NCBI RefSeq assembly: GCF_019355935.1
Contig: NZ_CP079925.1
Location: forward strand, 1,488,001-1,552,000
From: Comamonas sp. Y33R10-2
GTDB taxonomy: Bacteria; Pseudomonadota; Gammaproteobacteria; Burkholderiales; Burkholderiaceae_C
DNA length: 64,000 bases
Reading direction: 5' to 3'
Part shown: positions 20,386 through 29,737 of the stretch, piece after piece
Layout of the letters: every line of letters starts with the position of its first letter
Position numbering within the stretch: the first letter of the stretch is position 1
The notes under the pieces: model-generated
Database searches by the model: none
What the model was told of the DNA's origin: nothing
What the model saw: the letters and a program-made list of their open reading frames with translations, nothing else
Made by a program: the position numbers and the translations under genes

Positions 20386-21438
20386 TTGTCTCATCGCCAG
20401 CCCGTTCGCGTTCCTGAACGCCACCAGTACAAAGCTCTGATTGATGCCCGCTCGCCCAGCGAGTTTGCGTTGGATCACATCCCCGGCGCCATCAACTGCC
20501 CCGTGCTCAGCGATGCTGAGCGCGCTGAGATCGGCACCATTTACAAGCAAGTCAGTCCTTTTGAGGCAAAGCGTCTGGGCGCCTCCTACGTGGCGGCAAA
20601 CCTGGCGCGCCACCTGCGCGAAACCTTTGCCGATAAGCCCGCCAACTGGAAGCCTCTGGTCTACTGCTGGCGCGGCGGCCTGCGCAGCGGCTCTATGGTG
20701 ACTTGGCTGCGCTTAGTAGGCTGGGACGCGCAGCAACTCGCCGGCGGCTACAAGGCCTTTCGTAGCCATGTGATTGAGCAGCTGGAAACCTTGCTTCCCC
20801 AAGTGCAAATGCGTGTGCTGTGCGGCGCAACGGGTTCGGCCAAAACCCGGGTGCTGCATGCGCTGGCCGAAAGTGGTGAGCAGGTACTGGACTTGGAAGG
20901 TTTTGCCAATCACAAAGGCTCACTACTGGGTAATTTGCCCGGCATAGAGCAGCCTAGCCAAAAGCGCTTTGAGACCTTGATCTCTGAAAAGCTAGAGCAG
21001 TTTGACCTGTCTCGCCCCGTTTATTTGGAAGGTGAAAGCGCAAAAATAGGCCGTATCGGTCTGCCGCTGCCGCTGGTCACGCATCTGCATAAGGCCCCAG
21101 TCATTGAGGTGCGCGCCACTGAGTCTGCTCGTCTGTCGTATCTGCTGCACGACTATGCGTATCTGGGCGATGAGCCTGAAGCGCTGGCTGGCAAGCTGGG
21201 CTGGCTCAAAGAGCTGCATGGCAACGAAGTCATAGGCCGCTGGCAGCAATGGGCGCTAACCAAAGAACTATCGCCCTTGTTTGAAGAGCTGATGCTGCGC
21301 CACTATGACCCGCATTACGAGCGTTCGCAGTCCAACCACTTTGATCAGTGGCCTACCCGCCAAGTGCTGCAGGCCGATGATTTGTCTGATGCGGCGATTG
21401 CCCGTTTGGCTCAGCAAGTCAGGGCGCTGCAGGCATGA
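20386..21438 (+). CDS. selU: tRNA 2-selenouridine synthase (MnmH/YbbB)
   Basis: Replaces sulfur by selenium at the wobble 2-thiouridine of certain tRNAs, using selenophosphate, through a geranylated intermediate. The 350-residue product has an N-terminal rhodanese domain (LIDARSPSEFALDHIPGAINCPV, catalytic Cys94 in YCWRGGLRSGSM) and a P-loop domain (GATGSAKT, residues 147-154) with YLEGESAKIG downstream. Length fits. The only usable start is TTG at 20386: the frame is closed by TAG at 20377 and the next ATG lies inside the rhodanese domain. No clear Shine-Dalgarno precedes it. selD is not in the window. A putative selenate-type importer is at 1-3308. Confidence 0.93.
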   Translation: MSHRQPVRVPERHQYKALIDARSPSEFALDHIPGAINCPVLSDAERAEIGTIYKQVSPFEAKRLGASYVAANLARHLRETFADKPANWKPLVYCWRGGLRSGSMVTWLRLVGWDAQQLAGGYKAFRSHVIEQLETLLPQVQMRVLCGATGSAKTRVLHALAESGEQVLDLEGFANHKGSLLGNLPGIEQPSQKRFETLISEKLEQFDLSRPVYLEGESAKIGRIGLPLPLVTHLHKAPVIEVRATESARLSYLLHDYAYLGDEPEALAGKLGWLKELHGNEVIGRWQQWALTKELSPLFEELMLRHYDPHYERSQSNHFDQWPTRQVLQADDLSDAAIARLAQQVRALQA

Positions 21439-21521
21439 TTAAAAGCCGCTAACGCTACCCTTGGTACGTTGTTGTATGGCCTTGCCACAACGCGCTCTTC
21501 GGTCAATTCTCAACAGACCCA
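21437..21521. repeat. Composite repeat: half of family 2 joined to half of family 3
   Basis: 21441-21485 (AAAGCCGCTAACGCTACCCTTGGTACGTTGTTG) resembles the left half of the roughly 120-base family 2 repeat. 21490-21521 (ACGCGCTCTTCGGTCAATTCTCAACAGACCC) matches the reverse complement of the left arm of the 159-base element at 41703. It fills the space between convergent selU and lysE. Confidence 0.55.
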
Positions 21522-21528
21522 AGCCTAT

Positions 21529-22146
21529 TTAAGCGTGCTCGACAAAAATCGACACCAGCGATAGCAGCAGCAGCCCCGCCATCACGCCGTTAAAAGTACG
21601 CAGTGCTTTGGGTGTGCGCAATGCGCGTCCTACTGTGCTGCCAAAGAGGGTCCACACGCTAATGCTTGGGTAGTTGATCAGTCCTAGCACTAGAGCGGAC
21701 AGCAGCAGGTTGGCAAAAAAACCATCGCGCGGCGTATAGGTGGCGACCACGCCGATCGCCATGATCCATGCCTTGGGGTTGACCCACTGAAAGGCGGCGG
21801 CCTGCCAAAAACCAAACGGGCGCTGGCCAGATTGGCCTTGATCCACACTGCCTGCGCGTGCAATCTTCCAAGCCAGCCACACCAAATAAGCCGCGCCCAC
21901 ATATTTGAGCAGGGTGTAGATGCGTGGCTCGGCCTCAAAAACTTGGCCAAGGCCTGCGCCAATAAGCAGCACCATGACCACTACGCCTAAGCAGATGCCC
22001 AGCATATGCGGCACGCTGCGACGATAGCCAAAGGTGGCGCCTGAGGCAGTGAGCATCACATTGTTAGGGCCGGGTGTGATGGAGCTGACCAAGGCAAACA
22101 TGGCCAGTGGCAATACAAACGAGAGTGATTCGGGCAGCATGGGCAT
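21529..22146 (-). CDS. LysE/RhtB family amino-acid exporter
   Basis: Inner-membrane efflux protein for amino acids or derivatives. The 205-residue product has six hydrophobic segments and the family motif SITPGPNNVMLTASG near residue 25, then FQWVNPKAW near residue 120. Length is normal. It is divergent from a MocR-type regulator at 22279 with a 132-base spacer, an arrangement that often marks a regulated exporter. The substrate is unknown. Confidence 0.9.
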   Translation of the reverse strand: MPMLPESLSFVLPLAMFALVSSITPGPNNVMLTASGATFGYRRSVPHMLGICLGVVVMVLLIGAGLGQVFEAEPRIYTLLKYVGAAYLVWLAWKIARAGSVDQGQSGQRPFGFWQAAAFQWVNPKAWIMAIGVVATYTPRDGFFANLLLSALVLGLINYPSISVWTLFGSTVGRALRTPKALRTFNGVMAGLLLLSLVSIFVEHA

Positions 22147-22199
22147 GGTGGCGTCAGGGCGTTGATGCGTGAAGTGTGCCCAATGTTAGTTGCTGGCTT

Positions 22200-22217
22200 C
22201 AGTACAGTGGCAGTACA
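22200..22217. promoter_or_regulatory. Direct repeat in the lysE/mocR intergenic region
   Basis: CAGTACA occurs at 22200-22206 and again at 22211-22217, 11 bases apart, about one helical turn. Direct repeats between a MocR gene and its divergent target are typical binding sites for this family; the assignment here is from position only. Confidence 0.4.
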
Positions 22218-22278
22218 CTTTGTCATGCCAGCTGATGAGTTGGCCTGCTAGTGCAACCCTGACAGTTGAAAACCCACC

Positions 22279-23760
22279 ATGCTTGACTCCGAATCACAAT
22301 CGTTATCCACACAGGCGGGTGCTGCCGCGTTATCAGCCTCCGTCAGCTGGGGGTGGCAGCCTATTCGCTCTGGCTCCATCGGGCTGGCTGAGCAGTTGGT
22401 GGAGCATTTCGGCTCGCTGGTGCGCAATCACGGCTTGCGCGCTGGTGTGCGTTTGCCATCGGTGCGGGCCTTGGCACAAACCGCAGGCGTCAGCCGCGAT
22501 ACCGTGGTGCAGGCCTACGATAGGCTGGCCGCGCAGGGCTTGATCGTGTCGCGCCGCGGCAGTGGCTTTTATGTGGCGAGCCAGCGTTCGGTCACCGCGC
22601 CCGCCGAGTCTGTATCGCCGCAGGTGGTGGAGTTTGATACAGCTTATTTGCTCCGAGGCATCTTTGGTGAAAACGAAGACGGCACAGGCAGTGCCGGCTG
22701 TCTGCCATCGAGCTGGATGGATCAGGGCCTTATCACGGGTGCAATGCGGGCCATTACGCGCCAAGGTGCGCGGGCCGAACAAAGTCTTTTGGGCTACGGC
22801 GTGCCGCAAGGCTTTGCCCCGCTGCGCCAGCACATTGCCTCGTATCTGCAGGCGCAAGAGGTACCAGCCCACCCTGCGATGAATTTGATGACGGTGGCCG
22901 GCGTCACGCAAGGGCTAGACCTTATCGTGCGCTGCTTTTTACGCCCCGGCGATACCGTGCTGGTGGAAGATCCGGCCTGGTTTTTGATCTTCGGGCGGTT
23001 GAAATACATGGGTGTGAACATCGTCGGCGTGCCGCGCTTGCCCGGTGGCCCGGATGTGCTGGCGCTTGAGTCGCTTGCGCAGGAGCACCAGCCCAAGCTC
23101 TTTATCCTCAACACCGCAGTGCACAACCCCACGGGCTTGAGTCTGTCTGCAGGCGTGGCCCATGAGGTATTGCGCATTGCCGAGCGGCATGATTTTTTGC
23201 TGGTGGAAGATGACACCTACGCCGATTTCCTGGGCGCTATGCCGCTGCGCCTGGCGGCCATGGATAGGCTGCAACGCGTGATTTTGGTGGGCGGATATTC
23301 CAAAACGCTCTCAGGTGGCCTGCGTGTGGGCTATATCGCTGCCAAGCCTGAATATGTCCACCGCCTCACTGACATGAAGCTGCTCTCAGGCCTGACCTCA
23401 TCGCTGCCGGCTGAGCACATCGTGCATCACATTTTGGCCGATGGTTCTTACCGCAAGCATGTAGATCGCCTGCGTGACAGGGTGGACAGGGCGCGCATTC
23501 GCTGCCTGCGCAAACTCGAAGCTTTGGACTGTCATGCCGTGCATGAGCCCGTGGCTGGCACTTTTGCTTGGGTCGACTGCGGGGTCGACACCGAGGTGCT
23601 GGCAAGACAGGCGGCCCTGAAAAATTTGCTGCTGGCGCCGGGCGTTTTGTTTTCGCCCCAACAAGCGACCAGCCGCATGCTACGTGTGCCGGTGGCCATG
23701 GCCGACCAAGCGGCACCGTGGATGCTGCTGGAGCAGATTCTTAAGCAATTACGTCGGTAA
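22279..23760 (+). CDS. MocR-type PLP-dependent transcription regulator (GntR plus aminotransferase domain)
   Basis: Transcription factor with a GntR winged-helix domain (about residues 30-100: GVRLPSVRALAQTAGVSRDTVVQAYDRLAAQG) joined to a fold-type I aminotransferase domain (about 120-493). The PLP lysine is Lys342 in GGYSKTLSGGLRVGY, and the Asn/Pro motif NTAVHNPTG is present, so the domain probably binds PLP as a ligand sensor. Its 493 residues are typical. The divergent lysE gene is the likely target. Whether it keeps any aminotransferase activity is unknown. Confidence 0.92.
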   Translation: MLDSESQSLSTQAGAAALSASVSWGWQPIRSGSIGLAEQLVEHFGSLVRNHGLRAGVRLPSVRALAQTAGVSRDTVVQAYDRLAAQGLIVSRRGSGFYVASQRSVTAPAESVSPQVVEFDTAYLLRGIFGENEDGTGSAGCLPSSWMDQGLITGAMRAITRQGARAEQSLLGYGVPQGFAPLRQHIASYLQAQEVPAHPAMNLMTVAGVTQGLDLIVRCFLRPGDTVLVEDPAWFLIFGRLKYMGVNIVGVPRLPGGPDVLALESLAQEHQPKLFILNTAVHNPTGLSLSAGVAHEVLRIAERHDFLLVEDDTYADFLGAMPLRLAAMDRLQRVILVGGYSKTLSGGLRVGYIAAKPEYVHRLTDMKLLSGLTSSLPAEHIVHHILADGSYRKHVDRLRDRVDRARIRCLRKLEALDCHAVHEPVAGTFAWVDCGVDTEVLARQAALKNLLLAPGVLFSPQQATSRMLRVPVAMADQAAPWMLLEQILKQLRR

Positions 23761-23959
23761 TTAAGTCTTTATTTAAGTTGATACTTCCGTCGTTTAGCTC
23801 GCCTGCTCGCAGCGTTTTTTGCATTCACGATTGATAACAATCACAGGGCTTTGGCGTACGTGATAGCGCGTTGTCTGCTGTTATGTTTGTAGCATGATTG
23901 CAGCACCAGCCTTGCTTCGTAACGCTTCCAGCCACTGCGCCAGCCTCGGTTCACGGTTA

Positions 23960-24676
23960 ATGCGGCTGCTATTTTTGCTTGTTCTATTAGTTGCGGGACT
24001 GGCCGCATGCTCCAGTGCGCCAACCAACCATGGCGAAGTTAAAGGTGAAAGCTTTCACTCACGCGAGCTGCTTCAGTCCGACAGCAACCGCATGGCGACG
24101 CTGGCCATGAAGCAGAACTTGCAGAACCTGTTTGTCATCATGGACAAGCTCTATCGTCGCAACCCCGCTGAATGGAAAAAGACCGCCACAAGCCGTGAGG
24201 CCGCAATTACCTATGTGCGCATAGCCGTAACAGAGCGACAGCCGTGGCATGAGCTGCAGGGCAAGCGCGATGTGGCGGCGCTGTCGCTGGCATTGCAGCC
24301 TGAGTTTGAGGGCGACCGGGTAGCAGCCTTTATCTACGCCGCCGCCGATATGCTGATTACCTCGCATGGCGGGCGCACTAGCTTTACGCTGGTGGATGGC
24401 TTGGAGCCGCAGCATGTCTTTAATGCCGCACGCAATTTGGAAATTGCCAACTGGATTTTGAACTCACGCAAAGCTGCGTCTGGCCAGCCCTTGCTGCTAT
24501 CGAATCAGATGAGTGAGGAAGCTAACAATCTGAGTTTTGAGCGGGAGATGGGCAAGATCATTGGCCGGCTTGATCTGATTGCAGACTACACCACAGAGCG
24601 CTACCGGCGCTCCGTAATCGGCTATGCGCAGGGCTTGGTGGCCGGGCCATTTCTGCAGTTTTTACCGGTGCGCTGA
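23960..24676 (+). CDS. Predicted lipoprotein, conserved hypothetical
   Basis: Product of 238 residues from the ATG at 23960: a short lipoprotein signal peptide RLLFLLVLLVAGLAAC with lipobox LAAC, then a soluble, mainly helical domain (RNPAEWKKTATSREAAITY, ITSHGGRTSFTLVDGLEP, GKIIGRLDLIADYTTERYRR). I do not recognise a named family. The frame is open further upstream (to 23894), but the signal peptide argues for 23960. The last 217 bases of the region, including the gene end, are repeated in tandem directly downstream. Confidence 0.8.
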   Translation: MRLLFLLVLLVAGLAACSSAPTNHGEVKGESFHSRELLQSDSNRMATLAMKQNLQNLFVIMDKLYRRNPAEWKKTATSREAAITYVRIAVTERQPWHELQGKRDVAALSLALQPEFEGDRVAAFIYAAADMLITSHGGRTSFTLVDGLEPQHVFNAARNLEIANWILNSRKAASGQPLLLSNQMSEEANNLSFEREMGKIIGRLDLIADYTTERYRRSVIGYAQGLVAGPFLQFLPVR

Positions 24677-24917
24677 GGGCAGAGAACATATCTCAGCAAA
24701 CCAGCCCTTGCTGCTATCGAATCAGATGAGTGAGGAAGCTAATAATCTGAGTTTTGAGCGGGAGATGGGCAAGATCATTGGCCGGCTTGATCTGATTGCA
24801 GACTACACCACAGAGCGCTACCGGCGCTCCGTAATCGGCTATGCGCAGGGGTTGGTGGCCGGGCCATTTCTGCAGTTTTTACCGGTGCGCTGAGGGCAGA
24901 GAACATATCTCAGCAAA
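24484..24917. repeat. 217-base tandem duplication spanning the end of the lipoprotein gene
   Basis: 24484-24700 and 24701-24917 are nearly identical; I see two substitutions (AACAAT versus AATAAT, and GGGCTTGG versus GGGGTTGG). The first copy supplies the native C-terminus and stop. Confidence 0.92.
24701..24895 (+). pseudogene. Duplicated 3' fragment of the lipoprotein gene
   Basis: The second copy of the 217-base duplication encodes the last 64 residues of the lipoprotein again (QPLLLSNQMSEEANNLSFER onward to the end), with its own stop at 24893. It lacks the signal peptide and a proper start; an open frame could begin at 24624 only by reading the parent gene in another frame. Almost certainly not functional. 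Confidence 0.8.
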
Positions 24918-24957
24918 CCGAAATTCTGCGTTTGGGATGAGCTGCGAAGCCCCAGCT

Positions 24958-25470
24958 TTATGCCTGTAGAGCTTGCTCGTTGAGTGCCATGCGCTCTAGG
25001 GCGGCGCAGACATCGGCCATGCGGCCAGATATGTACATGCACTCAGGCTGCTTGCGGGGCTCGCGCTGCAAGATTTTGACTTGTCCCGAGGCGGCTGTGG
25101 AGGCTGCGGTAGCTGACAACACTGGCGCTGGGCCGGCTTGCGCAGGCAAAGCCAGAGGTAATTGGGTAGCGGCTATATGAGCCGCGTTGGCCTTTGCTTT
25201 GCTGTTAACGCGTGCGCCAGTATTGATGCTGTTGCTGCTGCGCCGGCGCGAGCGGTTGGCGCGCATGAAGGGGATGCTGGTGTGCGTCAACTTGAATTCC
25301 TCAGTCTCAAAAGAGCTGGGGATGAAAGAAGCTGGCTCAGACTCAGTTGTCTCTGAACTCTTGATGCTCTTGCTATTGCTGGACTCAAAGCTCAGGCTTG
25401 TGGCCGAAGCGAAGGGCAGTACTTTCAAGCTCAAGCGGGTCAAAGACTGCAAAGATGTGGCGAATCCCAT
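24958..25470 (-). CDS. Hypothetical protein downstream of lexA
   Basis: Product of 170 residues with an ATG at 25470 behind a strong ribosome site (AAGAGGAG, eight bases away), which supports it as a real gene. The sequence is Ser/Thr/Ala-rich and low in complexity for about 120 residues and then ends in a more conserved-looking block, PECMYISGRMADVCAALERM. No known domain recognised. It lies 186 bases downstream of lexA on the same strand; a hairpin at 25608 separates them. It could be an SOS gene only if transcribed with lexA, which I cannot show. Confidence 0.6.
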   Translation of the reverse strand: MGFATSLQSLTRLSLKVLPFASATSLSFESSNSKSIKSSETTESEPASFIPSSFETEEFKLTHTSIPFMRANRSRRRSSNSINTGARVNSKAKANAAHIAATQLPLALPAQAGPAPVLSATAASTAASGQVKILQREPRKQPECMYISGRMADVCAALERMALNEQALQA

Positions 25471-25607
25471 GTGGCAACTCCTCTTAATAGCCTTGCGGCA
25501 CAGATAAGGGCAGGATTGCGTTTTAAGGCAAAGCTCCGCCCAGGGCGAAGCAAAACTGCTTCGCGCCTACCACCTGGGCTGGAGAGGGAAAGTGAAAGGT
25601 ATAGAGG

Positions 25608-25642
25608 ATCAGCTTGCCGCGGTGAGATGGCGGCAAGCTGAT
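25608..25642 (-). terminator. Strong hairpin after lexA
   Basis: ATCAGCTTGCCGC at 25608-25620 pairs perfectly with GCGGCAAGCTGAT at 25630-25642. It begins 14 bases after the lexA stop. The T-run expected of a Rho-independent terminator is missing, so it may protect the lexA mRNA end rather than terminate. Confidence 0.55.
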
Positions 25643-25656
25643 GACTAGCCTTGTGA

Positions 25657-26331
25657 CTACATAAACATGGTGTTGCGGATCAGGCCAACGGCCAGACCTT
25701 CGATGGCGAAGGGCTCTTCAGGATCCACATGAATGACTTTGTAGTCGGGGTTTTCGGGAAGCAGCTCAATGCCTTGCGGGGTGCGCTTAAAGCGTTTGAC
25801 CGTGACATCTTCACCCAAGCGGGCAACCACAATTTGGCCGTTGCGCGCTTCGTGGGTGGATTGGACTGCCAGCAAGTCGCCATCCATGATGCCGGCATCG
25901 CGCATAGACATACCGCGTACTTTAAGCAGGTAGTCGGGCTTGGCAGCGAACAGGCTAGGCTCAACAGAATAGCTCTGGTCGATATGTTCCTGCGCCAAAA
26001 TAGGCGAGCCGGCAGCGACGCGACCGACCAGGGGTAGAACCAGTGGTGCCATGCTGCTCAGTGGTAAAGCAAAGCTGTTGCCACGCGCGGCATTGATGCT
26101 GCGCACAGTGTCAGCGCGCAGCCGAATGCCACGCGATGTGCCGCTGACCAGATCAATCACGCCTTTGCGTGCCAGTGCTTGCAGATGCTCTTCAGCGGCG
26201 TTGGCAGATTTGAAGCCGAAGCTGCTGGCAATCTCGGCTCGGGTAGGCGGCGCACCAGTGCGCGCAATGCTGGACTGGATGAGGTCCAGAATCTGCTGCT
26301 GGCGGGGAGTGAGCTTAGGGTGGTCTAGCAT
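25657..26331 (-). CDS. lexA: SOS repressor LexA
   Basis: Represses DNA-damage genes and cleaves itself when RecA filaments form. The 224-residue product has an N-terminal winged-helix domain ([26 protein letters not shown]), the cleavage site Ala107-Gly108 in GRVAAGSP, and the Ser142/Lys179 dyad (GMSMRDAG and TVKRFKR). All key residues are present, so it should be active. Two CTGT-N8-(A/C)CAG boxes at 26381 and 26400 lie about 50-85 bases upstream, consistent with autorepression. The divergent asparaginase shares this control region. Confidence 0.97.
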   Translation of the reverse strand: MLDHPKLTPRQQQILDLIQSSIARTGAPPTRAEIASSFGFKSANAAEEHLQALARKGVIDLVSGTSRGIRLRADTVRSINAARGNSFALPLSSMAPLVLPLVGRVAAGSPILAQEHIDQSYSVEPSLFAAKPDYLLKVRGMSMRDAGIMDGDLLAVQSTHEARNGQIVVARLGEDVTVKRFKRTPQGIELLPENPDYKVIHVDPEEPFAIEGLAVGLIRNTMFM

Positions 26332-26380
26332 GTCTGGGCTTCCGGTCTTTCAGTAGGCTGGGCCTAGTGAGATTTTTAAT

Positions 26381-26396
26381 CTGTGTGTTTATACAG
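26381..26396. promoter_or_regulatory. LexA (SOS) box 1
   Basis: CTGTGTGTTTATACAG matches the gammaproteobacterial-type consensus CTGT-N8-ACAG exactly at both half sites. It lies 50 bases upstream of the lexA ATG. Confidence 0.85.
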
Positions 26397-26399
26397 TAC

Positions 26400-26415
26400 C
26401 TGTATTTTTAACCAG
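26400..26415. promoter_or_regulatory. LexA (SOS) box 2, imperfect
   Basis: CTGTATTTTTAACCAG has the CTGT half site and a CCAG second half, the same deviation known from the second lexA box of E. coli. It begins four bases after box 1 ends and sits 17 bases upstream of the asparaginase GTG. Confidence 0.65.
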
Positions 26416-26432
26416 TTTTTTATGGAGAGCAA

Positions 26433-27509
26433 GTGCCACAAGCAAAGATTGTCATTTTGGGTACAGGCGGCACGATTGCAGGGCAGGCCCAGAGCAGCAC
26501 GCAGGGTGTGGGCTACGTGGCGGGGCAGCTCAGTGTGGCAGGGCTTTTGGCCGCTGTGCCAGATTTGCCACAGTTGATTGGTGGTGGCGCGGATGTGGTG
26601 CTGGGTGAAGTACTGGATGCCGTGCAAATTGCCCAAATTGACAGCAAGGACATGGATTGGCCAGTGTGGCGCAGCCTGCTAAAGGCTGTGAAGGCGGGGC
26701 TGGACGATGCGGGCACGAAAGCGCTGGTGATTACGCATGGCACGGACACGCTGGAAGAAACCACTTGGCTGCTGCAACTGCTGCTGCAGCCGACTAAGCC
26801 CGTAGTGCTGACCTGCGCCATGCGCCCGGCGACATCGCTGCAAGCCGATGGTCCGCAGAACCTGCGTGATGCGGTGGTGGTTGCTGCAGATGGAGGCGCT
26901 GGTGTATGGGTCGTTGCAGCCGGTGAAGTGCACGCGGCGCGTGAGGTGCTCAAGGTACACCCCTACCGTTTGAATGCGCTGCGCTCTTATGAGGGCGGGC
27001 CATGCGCTTATGTGGAAGAAGGGCGTGTGCGCTGGCTGGGGCGCGCTGCGGCGCAATACTCAGGCTTGGATGTGGTGCGGCTTGAACAGTTGCTGGCCTC
27101 AGATGAGCTGCCTTGGGTAGAGATTGTTCAGTCAGGCGCTTTGCAAAGCGCGCGCGCTGTACAGGCCTTGGTGGCTGCTGGCGTGCAGGGCTTGGTGGTG
27201 GCGGGCACGGGTAATGGCTCGCTTCATCAGGCGATGAAGCAGGCGCTGCTTGAGGCCAAAGCGCAGGGCGTGAGTGTCTGGCTCACCACGCGCTGCTTGG
27301 AGGGGCAAGTGGTGGGTGCGCAGTCAGTGAAAAGTCGCGGTAATTGCAAAGTTATTAGCAAAGCTCATAGCGGGGCTGAGACACATCTTGGCTGTGATGA
27401 AATCGCAGCCCATGTTATTCAAGCTGAAGGGGAGGATCGTCTAGATACGGTGCTACTGCCGCCCAGCAAGGCGCGTATTGCGTTGATGCTGTACCTCGTT
27501 TGCTCATAA
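26433..27509 (+). CDS. Asparaginase (cytoplasmic type)
   Basis: Hydrolyses asparagine to aspartate and ammonia. The 358-residue product starts at GTG 26433 behind GGAGAG and has both asparaginase signatures: TGGTIAG at residues 11-17 with the nucleophile Thr14, and THGTDTLEET at 101-110. No signal peptide is present, so it is cytosolic. An ATG at 26422 is out of frame, which is why GTG was chosen. It is transcribed away from lexA and its promoter probably overlaps the SOS boxes. Confidence 0.92.
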   Translation: MPQAKIVILGTGGTIAGQAQSSTQGVGYVAGQLSVAGLLAAVPDLPQLIGGGADVVLGEVLDAVQIAQIDSKDMDWPVWRSLLKAVKAGLDDAGTKALVITHGTDTLEETTWLLQLLLQPTKPVVLTCAMRPATSLQADGPQNLRDAVVVAADGGAGVWVVAAGEVHAAREVLKVHPYRLNALRSYEGGPCAYVEEGRVRWLGRAAAQYSGLDVVRLEQLLASDELPWVEIVQSGALQSARAVQALVAAGVQGLVVAGTGNGSLHQAMKQALLEAKAQGVSVWLTTRCLEGQVVGAQSVKSRGNCKVISKAHSGAETHLGCDEIAAHVIQAEGEDRLDTVLLPPSKARIALMLYLVCS

Positions 27510-27546
27510 ATTTATAGCTGTAGGTCTATATGAAATATGGACTGCA
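27508..27546. repeat. Family 1 hairpin-type repeat, degenerate
   Basis: TTTATAGCTGTAGGTCTATATGAAATATGGACTGC directly after the asparaginase stop resembles the family 1 consensus ATAGCTGCTAGTCC...GGACTAGCAG. Confidence 0.5.
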
Positions 27547-27550
27547 AAGC

Positions 27551-27577
27551 AAAAAAGCACCTAAAAGGCGCTTTTTT
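27551..27577. terminator. Bidirectional terminator between asparaginase and adk
   Basis: AAAAAAGCACCT and AGGCGCTTTTTT pair (with one G-T) around a short A-loop, between convergent genes ending at 27509 and 27593. Confidence 0.8.
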
Positions 27578-27592
27578 GTGGTCTGAGGTGGC

Positions 27593-28626
<1,034 letters not shown>

Positions 28627-28661
28627 CGAAAAAAGCCTGTGCTACTTTGGTGCACAGGCTT
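28627..28661 (-). terminator. Terminator after kdsB
   Basis: AAGCCTGTGC at 28633-28642 pairs with GCACAGGCTT at 28652-28661. On the minus strand a T-run follows. It lies just past the kdsB stop. Confidence 0.85.
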
Positions 28662-28684
28662 GGGTTCAGATCAAAAGCAGCTTC

Positions 28685-29461
28685 TTAATGTTCAAACACG
28701 GCGCGCACGCGTTCCAGATCTTCAGGGGTGTCAACGCCAGCCCCGGGTGCATCGGGGGTAATGTGCACGGCAATGCGGTGACCGTGCCACAGGGCGCGAA
28801 GTTGCTCTAGCTGCTCCATGGCCTCAGTCGGCGCGGGCGAGAGTTGTGGGAATGCACGCAGAAAACCGGCCTTGTAGCTGTAGATGCCGATATGGCGCAG
28901 CGGCGAGAAGCTTGCATGGCCTGCTTTGGGCGTAGCCGTCTTCCACCACGCTTCATCGGCGTGATCGCGCGAGAAGGGAATGGGCGCGCGGCTGAAATAA
29001 CTGGCCAGCCCCTGGGCATCACACACCACCTTTACCACATTGGGGTTGCGGTAGTCCGTCAGGCTATCAATCGGGTGGGCTGCTGTGCCCATGCTCGCTT
29101 CGGGTCGGGCGAGCAGCAGTTTGGCTACGGCGTCGATCAAGGCGGGGTCAATCAGGGGCTCGTCGCCCTGCACATTGACCACCACATCGTCGCCTGTCAG
29201 CCCCAATTGCGTGCAGGCTTCGGCCAAGCGGTCGCTGCCGCTAGGGTGATCAGTGCGGGTGAGGATGGCTTCAATGCCGTGCTGGACGCAGGCTGCAACA
29301 ATGCTTGCATCGTCTGCAGCCACCACGCAGCGCGCCGCGCCAGCAAGCGCTGCACGTTGCGCCACGCGCACCACCATGGGCAGGCCGGCAATATCGGCCA
29401 GTGGCTTGCCGGGCAGGCGGGTAGAGGCCAAGCGGGCGGGGATCAGTACCGTGTAGCTCAT
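28685..29461 (-). CDS. kdsB: 3-deoxy-manno-octulosonate cytidylyltransferase
   Basis: Activates Kdo as CMP-Kdo for lipopolysaccharide core synthesis, in the cytosol. The 258-residue product has the nucleotidyltransferase start [20 protein letters not shown] and [20 protein letters not shown], with FSRAPIPF further on; length is normal. It is separated from the Trm112-like gene by three bases, and both follow lpxK, so the set serves lipid A/Kdo assembly. Confidence 0.96.
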   Translation of the reverse strand: MSYTVLIPARLASTRLPGKPLADIAGLPMVVRVAQRAALAGAARCVVAADDASIVAACVQHGIEAILTRTDHPSGSDRLAEACTQLGLTGDDVVVNVQGDEPLIDPALIDAVAKLLLARPEASMGTAAHPIDSLTDYRNPNVVKVVCDAQGLASYFSRAPIPFSRDHADEAWWKTATPKAGHASFSPLRHIGIYSYKAGFLRAFPQLSPAPTEAMEQLEQLRALWHGHRIAVHITPDAPGAGVDTPEDLERVRAVFEH

Positions 29462-29464
29462 GGC

Positions 29465-29656
29465 TTAGTACTGGCTGTCATCCAATTCGTCATCGCTGAG
29501 CGTGCGCGCTTCGTTTTCCAGTAAGACAGGAATGCCGTCACGCACGGGGTATGCCAAGCGTGCGCTGTGGCTGATGAGTTCTTGATTTTGACGATCAAGG
29601 CGCAGCGGGCCCTTGGTGACGGGGCAGACCAGCAGTTCAAGAAGTTTGGCGTCCAT
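29465..29656 (-). CDS. Trm112/YcaR family small protein
   Basis: Small protein of 63 residues from the ATG at 29656, beginning [17 protein letters not shown]. It has one CP motif and the family features [21 protein letters not shown]. In proteobacteria this gene almost always lies between lpxK and kdsB, as here. Its role is not settled in bacteria; the eukaryotic relative Trm112 is a methyltransferase partner. The frame runs upstream to 29731, but the shorter start fits the family. Confidence 0.9.
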   Translation of the reverse strand: MDAKLLELLVCPVTKGPLRLDRQNQELISHSARLAYPVRDGIPVLLENEARTLSDDELDDSQY

Positions 29657-29737
29657 GGGGAAATCCTGCGAAACGGGGTGAGGGCGCCAACCCGTGGGCT
29701 GACACCGCAAAGAGGGCGATGAATGTGCCAATGATAG

